A DNA stretch of 9,618 nt, from the NCBI GenBank assembly GCA_000433915.1, contig HF993642.1, positions 1 to 9,618 on the forward strand, written 5' to 3'. This document shows, piece by piece, positions 5,447 to 9,618 of the stretch (position 1 is the stretch's first letter; every line of letters starts with the position of its first letter). The position numbers and the translations under genes were made by a program. The notes under the pieces are model-generated. The model saw only the letters and a list, made by a program, of their open reading frames with translations. It was not told where the DNA came from and searched no databases. The stretch is from Clostridium sp. CAG:793. Lineage in GTDB: Bacteria; Bacillota; Clostridia; TANB77; CAG-508.

Positions 5447-5983
5447 TTATAATATTGTTACAACAGCATTTTCATCTATCATTTCTATAAGTTTTTTCAT
5501 ATCATTTCTTTCTATTGATATACATCCTGCTGTCTGGTTTCCATTACTACAGTGTATAAATATTGCACTTCCTCGATTTGGCTTATTTTGTGGATTTGTT
5601 TTTATTTCTATTGCATATTCATACTGGATTGGATATTCTGCTAAATGTTCTGCGTGTTTCCAATCTTTTTGTACTTTAGTTATATCTACTAATTGGTTAT
5701 AATATGCTGAATCACTGTCATCAATCCAATAGAGATTTGGTGTTATTTTTATATATTTTATTTTTTTATTATTTATTTTATCATATGTTCCAAATGATAT
5801 TCCTATGTTAAAAGTCCCTCTCGGAGTTTTTAGATCTCCTTCTACTTTTTTATCTGTTATTCCGTTTTTTCCTACAAATGCTTTTGTGCGTAATTTTTCT
5901 ATTGTCTTTCCTTCTTTTTCTTCTAATAATTTTAATTCAATCTTTTCTGATTGTTTAGATATTATTATTTTTTGTTTGCACAA
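5447..5983 (-). CDS. L,D-transpeptidase catalytic domain protein (YkuD family), TTG start
   Basis: A 178-residue YkuD-fold enzyme (PF03734 type) that forms meso-DAP-meso-DAP cross-links or anchors proteins, using the catalytic Cys acylated by a tetrapeptide donor. The active-site motif is intact: His144 in FIHCSNG and Cys154 in TAGCISI. The earlier VEGDLKTPRGTF segment (48-59) is the usual substrate-strand motif. The start is TTG: AAAGGAG lies eight bases upstream, an in-frame TGA lies two codons above, and the nearby ATG (5990-5988) is in another frame. No signal peptide, membrane segment or LysM is visible, as in some spore-associated YkuD proteins, so how it meets peptidoglycan is unclear. 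Spore-wall deposition, or N-terminal loss linked to the decayed sequence just upstream, are both possible. It precedes S66 copy 2, which acts on the same tetrapeptides. Confidence 0.88.
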   Translation of the reverse strand: MCKQKIIISKQSEKIELKLLEEKEGKTIEKLRTKAFVGKNGITDKKVEGDLKTPRGTFNIGISFGTYDKINNKKIKYIKITPNLYWIDDSDSAYYNQLVDITKVQKDWKHAEHLAEYPIQYEYAIEIKTNPQNKPNRGSAIFIHCSNGNQTAGCISIERNDMKKLIEMIDENAVVTIL

Positions 5984-6255
5984 ATTTCATTCTCCTTTCT
6001 ACTTCCATTACTTACATGAATTTCTATTTCTCCTTTTAGAGTTACAAATTCATTACACTTAGATATCCATACTATTTTTCCTCACTGGAATCTACATATT
6101 TTATAGTTATTCATATCCATAATTAAAATTACTCATATTTTATATCTTCTCTTTTAATCAATTTAAATTATCTATTGCATCTCTAATATTAATAAAAAGT
6201 CATTATTATCACAGTCTTCAACTCTAAAATACCACCCATTTGAATTTATATAAAG
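5965..6255 (-). pseudogene. Possible decayed gene upstream of the L,D-transpeptidase
   Basis: Within the otherwise gene-free 5984-6357 stretch, one minus-strand frame reads protein-like in two places. At 6255-6172 it gives 27 codons containing a NSNGWYFRVEDCDNNDF segment. At 6081-5965 it gives 38 codons containing a WISKCNEFVTLKGEIEIHV segment. Both are in the same frame, but five stop codons lie between and at their ends, and there is no good start. The second block overlaps the start of the L,D-transpeptidase gene. An 8-bp inverted repeat (6016-6023 with 6046-6053) lies within it. This could be a remnant of a lost gene or a chance open stretch in AT-rich DNA. I recognise no family. Confidence 0.25.
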
Positions 6256-6271
6256 TTATAATTGTGTGCCT

Positions 6272-6288
6272 AAACAAAAGTTTTGTTT
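6272..6288. repeat. 17-base inverted repeat upstream of the toxin promoter
   Basis: AAACAAAA (6272-6279) and TTTTGTTT (6281-6288) are exact inverted arms around a single G. The repeat ends 15 bases before the -35 of the PemK/MazF-family gene, a plausible place for an operator. A/T-only arms in AT-rich DNA make chance quite possible. Confidence 0.3.
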
Positions 6289-6303
6289 TCTTTGCAAGAA
6301 CTA

Positions 6304-6331
6304 TTGATTTTTTGTATATATTTGATATAAT
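6304..6331 (+). promoter_or_regulatory. Promoter of the PemK/MazF-family gene
   Basis: TTGATT (6304-6309), a 16-base spacer and a perfect TATAAT (6326-6331) with TG one base before it (extended -10) predict a strong promoter. Transcription would start near 6338, giving a leader of about 20 bases with AAAGGAAG as ribosome binding site. Confidence 0.7.
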
Positions 6332-6357
6332 GCAAACTACGAAAGGAAGTTTGGTAT

Positions 6358-6903
6358 ATGCAAGAATTACTAGATATTTTAAATAATACAAAAAATACTT
6401 TAGATAATTATTATGAAATACATAAAGATGAAGATTATTCTAATAAAAGAAATACACCTAAAGATTATCTGGAATGGATTGACAAGAAAACTAAAATCAT
6501 AATTAATTCTCCAGAATTTTTACAAAAATTAAAGGAATGTATTATTCGTGGAGATGTTGTTTGGGTTGAGTTTGGATTCAATATTGGTGAAGAATTTAGT
6601 GGTAGACATCCTGCGGTAGTCCTAAAAAATGGTGGAAAAACATTATTAGTTCTACCTATTACAAGCAAACACCCTACCGAAAAACAGCTCTCTAGTAAAA
6701 CTTATGTTGAACTTGGTAAAATATATAATTTTAAAACAATGAGACGATGGGTAAATATATTCAATATCAATCCTATAAGTATTGAAAGAATAGATTTTGC
6801 AAAGAGAAAAGGTAATATTAAGGGAACAGATTTAGATAATATATCAAAAGCATTTTTAGATTCTGACCTATTCAAATACTTGCCGGCAAAAAATACTCCT
6901 TAA
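6358..6903 (+). CDS. PemK/MazF-family toxin-like protein with N-terminal extension
   Basis: A 181-residue protein whose residues from about 62 form a PemK/MazF-type domain, the fold of sequence-specific mRNA interferases. Typical elements are the opening strand IIRGDVVWVEFG (R64-G65-D66), the loop with conserved GR-x-PAVVL (G82, R83, P85), and the second active-site motif LPITSK (P100-T102-S103). The N-terminal 61 residues are charged and probably helical. Classic MazF proteins are only about 110 residues and lack this part, so it could be a built-in regulatory or antitoxin-like segment. No antitoxin gene precedes it: its own promoter lies directly upstream and a terminator directly follows. 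Phage- and genome-encoded solitary relatives are known in Firmicutes. The ATG follows AAAGGAAG. Whether it cleaves RNA is not shown by the sequence alone. Confidence 0.85.
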   Translation: MQELLDILNNTKNTLDNYYEIHKDEDYSNKRNTPKDYLEWIDKKTKIIINSPEFLQKLKECIIRGDVVWVEFGFNIGEEFSGRHPAVVLKNGGKTLLVLPITSKHPTEKQLSSKTYVELGKIYNFKTMRRWVNIFNINPISIERIDFAKRKGNIKGTDLDNISKAFLDSDLFKYLPAKNTP

Positions 6904-6907
6904 TTTT

Positions 6908-6940
6908 ATCAAGGAATTTTGCATAAAATCCTTGATTTTT
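6908..6940 (+). terminator. Intrinsic terminator of the PemK/MazF-family gene
   Basis: ATCAAGGA (6908-6915), one bulged A and TTTT pair with AAAA and TCCTTGAT (6925-6936) around the loop GCAT, followed by TTTT. It begins four bases after the stop codon. The 3' arm contains the TTGATT that may serve as -35 of the downstream candidate RNA. Confidence 0.75.
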
Positions 6941-6960
6941 ACATAAAAATATAGTATCAT
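6932..6960 (+). promoter_or_regulatory. Putative promoter of the candidate small RNA
   Basis: TTGATT (6932-6937), 17 bases and TATCAT (6955-6960) match the sigma-A pattern well (4/6 and 5/6). It overlaps the toxin-gene terminator and would start RNA at about 6967, upstream of a region with no open frame but three potential stem-loops. Confidence 0.5.
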
Positions 6961-6966
6961 TTAATT

Positions 6967-7068
6967 AATAGGAAATCTATTTAATTAGATGACTGAGAAG
7001 GCTTACTTTGGTAAGCAGCTATGATTTAGAATGTAGCTTATATAGAAATATATAAGCTACAGTTTTTT
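6967..7068 (+). ncRNA. Candidate structured small RNA with GAAA-capped terminator
   Basis: This stretch of about 100 bases has no ORF but a promoter before it and an ordered set of stem-loops. Stem 1 is ATCTA/TAGAT (6975-6979 with 6986-6990). Stem 2 is GCTTAC/GTAAGC with loop TTTG (7001-7006 with 7011-7016). The terminator is a perfect 12-bp stem (7033-7044 with 7049-7060) capped by a GAAA tetraloop and followed by TTTTTT. AGCTA (7017-7021) can pair with TAGCT (7034-7038), and TAAGC of stem 2 with GCTTA (7036-7040). Either pairing would break the terminator, an attenuator-like arrangement. No plus-strand gene follows within the window, so it looks like a stand-alone RNA rather than a leader. 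I could not match it to purine, TPP, SAM, preQ1, fluoride, c-di-GMP or T-box motifs. Boundaries are inferred. Confidence 0.5.
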
Positions 7069-7072
7069 ATTA

Positions 7073-7115
7073 TTAAAATTGCCGTTTTCATTATTTACGA
7101 ATGAAAACGGCAATT
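7073..7115 (-). terminator. Long 16-bp hairpin, probable terminator on the minus strand
   Basis: A perfect 16-bp stem (7077-7092 with 7100-7115) around seven bases includes a GCCG/CGGC core. On the minus strand the arm ends in AATT followed by TT and then AT-rich sequence, a weak T-run; on the plus strand there is none. It lies about 115 bases beyond the rlmD stop, and is the best candidate end of that transcript or of a short minus-strand RNA. Confidence 0.5.
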
Positions 7116-7130
7116 AACTTATAAATAACT

Positions 7131-7203
7131 AGATAACTTTCACACCCAAACTTTGATGTTTTTCTTTTTCCGAATTTGCCTTTGTTTTCGAAAGTTATAA
7201 TCT
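7131..7203. repeat. Inverted-repeat-bounded 73-bp segment between converging units
   Basis: ATAACTTTC (7133-7141) and GAAAGTTAT (7190-7198) are exact 9-bp inverted arms, extended by GAT/ATC with a two-base slip, around about 48 bases. On the minus strand TTGACT (7225-7220) with GATTAT 17 bases on could be a promoter reading through this segment to the hairpin at 7077-7115. The unit could be a second small RNA or a miniature element. No open frame with a ribosome binding site is present. Confidence 0.35.
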
Positions 7204-7228
7204 CTGAAATCATATTAAAAGTCAAGTA

Positions 7229-8575
7229 TTACATGTCTTGTTTTAGTTCTAGCACTGCTACACACTCTACATGACTTGTATAGCAGAAACAGTCTGTTGG
7301 CGTAATGCTTTTTATTTCATATACTTCCATTAATTTTTGCAAATCTCTCATTAATGTTGCTGGGTTACAGCTTACATATACTAATCTATTAAGTTTTAGC
7401 TTATTTAAATTTTCTATTGTAGCATCATCTAATCCTTTTCTAGGTGGATCAACTATTATTACATCTGGCTTTACATTTTCTTTTAGTAGCTTGTCAAAAG
7501 CCGTCTCTACATCTCCTGCAATAAATTCTACGTTATCAATATTATTTATTTTAGCATTCTCTTTTGCGTCTTTTATCGCTTGATCTACAATTTCTATTCC
7601 ATAAACTTTTTTCACAAATTTTGATGCAAATATACCAATTGTTCCAATTCCACAGTAAAGGTCACATAATATATCATTTTTATTTAGTTTGGCTTCATTT
7701 ATTGCTAAGTTGTATAATTTCTCTGTTTGTACTGGATTTACTTGATAAAATGAATTTGGTGATATCTTAAATGTATAATCTCCTAATTTGTCTAATATGT
7801 ATCCTTTTCCATATATTATTATGTTTTCATTTGATAGAACTACGTTTGTATTTTTAGTATTTACATTTATTACGATAGTTTTTATCTCTGGAAATTTTCT
7901 AGTTATGTCTTCTACTGATAATGTATTTTTTTCTCCATTCTGTACTAGCACAAGCATTATTTCGCCAGTTGCAAATCCTTCTCTTATCATAATGTTTCTA
8001 AGAAGTCCTTTTCCTGTTTTCTCATCATATATACTACTATTCCAATTCTTTAATATATATTTTGCAATTTCTTGTGCTTTTGTAGTTTGTATCTTGCATT
8101 CAGCTATCGGAATTACATCGTGGCTTCTTTCTGCATAAATTCCTACCTCTCCGTTTGCACTTATAGGAAATATTGCTTTATTTCTGTAATATAGAGGATT
8201 TTCCATTCCTATTGTATTATTTACAACTATTTTGTTTTCTAACCTACTATTTATCATTTTGTCTACTAAATTTTGAACTTTTTCCTGCTTAATTTTCAGA
8301 GTCTCTTCGTATTTTATGTGTCTTAATTGACATCCGCCACATCTTTTATAAGTTTTGCAATCTGGTTCTATTCTATTTTCTGATTTTTGTATAATTTCTG
8401 TAATCTTCGCAAATGCATGTGTCTTTAGCACTTTTGTTATATGTATTTTGCACTTTTCATTCTTCATTGCTCCAATGACAAAAATGGTATAGCCATCAAT
8501 CTTCGCTATACCTTCTCCATCTGCTCCATAGTCTATTATATCTACAATAAATTCATCATTTTTGTTTATATTCAT
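7229..8575 (-). CDS. rlmD: 23S rRNA (uracil-5-)-methyltransferase, TrmA/RlmD family
   Basis: A 448-residue SAM-dependent enzyme that methylates C5 of uridines in 23S rRNA; Bacillus YefA/RlmCD does U747 and U1939. An N-terminal TRAM domain (about 1-60) is followed by the Fe-S cysteines C73-x5-C79-x2-C82 and C160. The SAM-binding domain has SPNSFYQVNP (272-281), DLYCGIGTIG (305-314) and DPPRKG (376-381). The catalytic nucleophile is Cys403 in VSCNPAT, and the base is Glu437 in HVECVAVL. All key residues are present and length is normal. RlmD or RlmCD specificity is not decided by sequence alone. The ATG follows AAGGA. The gene lies 16 bases after a 56-aa gene on the same strand and is almost surely cotranscribed with it. 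In streptococci the 3' end of this gene (rum) is a known integration site for mobile elements; none is seen here. Confidence 0.95.
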   Translation of the reverse strand: MNINKNDEFIVDIIDYGADGEGIAKIDGYTIFVIGAMKNEKCKIHITKVLKTHAFAKITEIIQKSENRIEPDCKTYKRCGGCQLRHIKYEETLKIKQEKVQNLVDKMINSRLENKIVVNNTIGMENPLYYRNKAIFPISANGEVGIYAERSHDVIPIAECKIQTTKAQEIAKYILKNWNSSIYDEKTGKGLLRNIMIREGFATGEIMLVLVQNGEKNTLSVEDITRKFPEIKTIVINVNTKNTNVVLSNENIIIYGKGYILDKLGDYTFKISPNSFYQVNPVQTEKLYNLAINEAKLNKNDILCDLYCGIGTIGIFASKFVKKVYGIEIVDQAIKDAKENAKINNIDNVEFIAGDVETAFDKLLKENVKPDVIIVDPPRKGLDDATIENLNKLKLNRLVYVSCNPATLMRDLQKLMEVYEIKSITPTDCFCYTSHVECVAVLELKQDM

Positions 8576-8591
8576 TTTTCTATCCTTACAA

Positions 8592-8762
8592 TTATTTATT
8601 ATTTTTGTCTTTGCCTTGTAGTTCGTCTACTTTCTTTTCTTCTTCTTTTATTCTATTATCACTTATTTGATCAAGAAATCCATTTAAGTCGAATTGTCTT
8701 AATAAATCATCTGTTTCTTCATCAATGTCTATTCCTAAATCTTTCAAAAATTTCTGTTTCAT
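8592..8762 (-). CDS. Small acidic/charged protein upstream of rlmD, unknown function
   Basis: I do not recognise this 56-residue protein. It starts at an ATG (8762-8760) with AAGGAAG about seven bases upstream and runs to TAA. The first 30 residues contain a DIDEETDDLL acidic stretch and a possible short helix. The rest is highly charged, with an EEEKK run, and ends in KDKNNK, suggesting a helical or coiled-coil tail. There are no cysteines or membrane segment. It has the codon style of its neighbours and a good promoter at the right distance, and is followed after 16 bases by rlmD, whose ribosome binding site lies in that gap. It is thus the first gene of a two-gene operon. A link to rRNA modification is only suggested by position. 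Confidence 0.7.
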   Translation of the reverse strand: MKQKFLKDLGIDIDEETDDLLRQFDLNGFLDQISDNRIKEEEKKVDELQGKDKNNK

Positions 8763-8795
8763 AACTATACTTCCTTATTAATAATCTCTTTATAT

Positions 8796-8824
8796 ATCAT
8801 ACCCTGATTTCAATATTTTTTCAA
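8796..8824 (-). promoter_or_regulatory. Promoter of the 56-aa gene and rlmD
   Basis: On the minus strand TTGAAA (8824-8819), 17 bases and TATGAT (8801-8796) form a good sigma-A-type promoter. The -35 lies in a tandem ATATTGAAA pair (two copies 11 bases apart), which might matter for regulation. The start would be near 8789, giving a leader of about 27 bases. Confidence 0.65.
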
Positions 8825-8832
8825 TATTCTTG

Positions 8833-8850
8833 TAAAAATTTTTAGATTTT
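8833..8850 (+). repeat. 18-bp direct repeat, left copy
   Basis: TAAAAATTTTTAGATTTT occurs here and again at 9493-9510, flanking the YhcG-like gene and its promoter. Both copies are followed by a T/A run ending in TATA. The sequence is A/T-rich apart from one G, so chance or low complexity cannot be excluded. Confidence 0.4.
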
Positions 8851-8864
8851 TATAGCAATTATAA

Positions 8865-9338
8865 TTATTCTAAATTTTTTAATCTATTTTCTATTTCTTC
8901 TGGTGATGGTAATAAGTCCTTCATTTTTTCTGGTAAAGTATTTTTTGTCATTTTTATATAGAATTCTCTTTCCAGTTGATCTTTGCACTTTTCCATTATT
9001 GCTATATTCTTACTCCAGCTGATTTCTCGCACTAGTGGTGCGAGATTTTCTGCATTACTGTACGTAACATAAAAATTTCGCATCCTCCACAGATTACTTG
9101 CTGAAAAACCTTTAACATCTGGGAAATCTTTTTGTATTTCCTTTGATAACACTTCAACAATTGATTTTCCCCACCCTTTTTCTTGTTGTTGGTTATATAT
9201 TTCTTGACCAATTCCCCAGTATAAATTTATTAAAGTTTGATTCACCGCTTTCATTGCTTCATATTGGCTATTTCTAATCTTATCTTTTATATCTATTATA
9301 AAATCTTTGCTTTCTTCATTTATTAATTCATTTGCCAT
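8865..9338 (-). CDS. YhcG/DUF1016-type protein lacking the nuclease core
   Basis: A 157-residue protein. Residues about 12-128 match the N-terminal domain of the YhcG family (DUF1016_N): LYWGIGQEI (39-47), GWGKSIVEVLSKEIQKDFP (55-73), GFSASNLWRMRNFY (77-90) and a REISWSKNI segment (104-112) ending in EREFYIKM (123-130). Full-length members are about 340-370 residues and continue into a PD-(D/E)XK nuclease domain. Here the chain jumps to TKNTLPEKMKDLLPSPEEIE (131-150), which resembles the extreme C-terminus of the family. The central nuclease core of roughly 170-200 residues is missing, with the reading frame kept. The ATG has AAGGAGGT and a plausible promoter (GTGTCA, 17 bases, extended TAAAAT at 9399-9394). 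It may be a remnant made by internal deletion or a deliberate short binding-only version. No partner restriction or toxin-antitoxin gene is beside it. Confidence 0.8.
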   Translation of the reverse strand: MANELINEESKDFIIDIKDKIRNSQYEAMKAVNQTLINLYWGIGQEIYNQQQEKGWGKSIVEVLSKEIQKDFPDVKGFSASNLWRMRNFYVTYSNAENLAPLVREISWSKNIAIMEKCKDQLEREFYIKMTKNTLPEKMKDLLPSPEEIENRLKNLE

Positions 9339-9393
9339 AACTTTAAAACCTCCTTTTTATTTGTAATGTATTACTATTATTTTTTGTTCTTCC

Positions 9394-9422
9394 ATTTTAT
9401 CACAATTTCCATACTTTGACAC
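9394..9422 (-). promoter_or_regulatory. Putative promoter of the YhcG-like gene
   Basis: On the minus strand GTGTCA (9422-9417), 17 bases and TAAAAT (9399-9394) with TG one base before it (extended -10). The -35 is weak, but the extended -10 is good and the distance to the AAGGAGGT site is suitable. Confidence 0.45.
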
Positions 9423-9492
9423 TACCAATTTTGAAATTATTTTATTTTGTTTTGTAAATTATAAAGTATCTAAAAGTAATGTCATATTTTAA

Positions 9493-9510
9493 TAAAAATT
9501 TTTAGATTTT
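9493..9510 (+). repeat. 18-bp direct repeat, right copy
   Basis: Second exact copy of the repeat at 8833-8850, 660 bases away in the same orientation. It lies between the YhcG-like gene promoter and the tRNA-Leu promoter. Confidence 0.4.
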
Positions 9511-9523
9511 TTTATAAAATGTA

Positions 9524-9552
9524 TTGACTTTTTTTTATTTTAAGTGTAATAT
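9524..9552 (+). promoter_or_regulatory. Promoter of the tRNA-Leu gene
   Basis: TTGACT (9524-9529), 17 bases and TAATAT (9547-9552) precede the tRNA by 24 bases. The -35 matches five of six consensus bases. The -10 is weaker, with overlapping alternatives in the AT run. Confidence 0.6.
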
Positions 9553-9576
9553 AAATATTGTTCAAATGTTGAATAT

Positions 9577-9618
9577 GCGGATGTGGCGGAATTGGCAGAC
9601 GCGCTGGTCTTAGGAACC
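9577..9618 (+). tRNA. tRNA-Leu (anticodon UAG), 5' part only
   Basis: The 5' half of a leucine tRNA is cut by the window edge. Visible are the 7-base acceptor strand GCGGATG, T8-G9, the D arm with GGC in its loop, and the anticodon stem start with the loop CTTAGGA. TAG occupies positions 34-36 and reads CUA codons. The long variable arm expected for tRNA-Leu and the 3' end lie outside. It is probably the first gene of a tRNA cluster or a single tRNA on the plus strand. Confidence 0.92.

Noticed and set aside
6990..7068. TPP or hammerhead-like element, suggested by CTGAGA near 6993-6998
   Set aside because: The other conserved TPP parts (CCTGAT, GGTTA, CGTAGGGAA) and the hammerhead core are absent. 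Only a six-base coincidence remains.
7091..7213. A 40-codon minus-strand open frame downstream of rlmD, with a basic GKFGKRKTSKFG segment
   Set aside because: There is no ribosome binding site before the ATG, and the frame runs through both the inverted repeat and the 16-bp hairpin. It is better explained as non-coding sequence.
8441..8764. A 107-codon plus-strand open frame across the rlmD start region, and other long plus-strand frames inside minus-strand genes
   Set aside because: They lie opposite well-supported genes, have no ribosome binding sites and show only Phe/Leu/Ser-rich composition typical of antisense frames in AT-rich DNA.
8865..9618. Integrated element at the tRNA-Leu gene
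   Set aside because: The YhcG-like gene lies at the 5' side of the tRNA, no integrase is present, and no tRNA 3'-end duplication can be seen. Integration normally uses the 3' part, which is outside the window.

Overview
The window is low-GC DNA (roughly 30 % by eye) with strong AGGAGG-type ribosome binding sites and sigma-A-like promoters. It carries rubrerythrin, which is typical of anaerobes, and a CwlJ/GerQ spore-germination pair. Together these point to an anaerobic, endospore-forming Firmicute of the Clostridia. I cannot name a genus. The right end stops inside a tRNA-Leu gene.

Layout: (1) 1-1400, minus strand: rubrerythrin and a stand-alone HD-domain phosphohydrolase. (2) 1357-1669, plus strand: a 65-residue, almost wholly hydrophobic protein with its own promoter and terminator and codon use unlike its neighbours. 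(3) 1660-5983: a cell-envelope block. It holds two S66 (LD-carboxypeptidase/MccF-like) peptidases, a small multidrug-export-family membrane protein, the cwlJ-gerQ spore pair behind a good sigma-K promoter, and a YkuD L,D-transpeptidase with a TTG start. A perfect 16-bp palindrome holds the -35 elements of two divergent promoters, for S66 copy 1 and the export-family gene. (4) 5984-7228: an accessory-looking stretch with a possible decayed gene, a lone PemK/MazF-family toxin with a long N-terminal extension, a candidate small RNA ending in a GAAA-capped terminator, and further inverted repeats. (5) 7229-8824, minus strand: an operon of a 56-residue acidic unknown protein and the RlmD-type rRNA methyltransferase. 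(6) 8833-9510: a YhcG/DUF1016-type protein that keeps the N-terminal domain and extreme C-terminus but lacks the nuclease core, flanked by an 18-bp direct repeat. (7) tRNA-Leu(UAG), partial.

How the genes fit together: the central block is about peptidoglycan. L,D-carboxypeptidases trim the terminal D-Ala from tetrapeptide stems, L,D-transpeptidases use those same tetrapeptides as donors, and CwlJ degrades spore cortex with GerQ as its partner. Apart from cwlJ-gerQ, and the 56-aa gene with rlmD, most genes appear to be single transcription units with their own promoters, often separated by hairpin terminators.

The items most worth a second look are the candidate RNA at 6967-7068, the core-less YhcG protein, the shared palindromic operator at 2739-2754, and the S66 protein whose catalytic Glu position reads Asp. 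I see no CRISPR array, transposase, integrase or clearly new multi-gene defence system.
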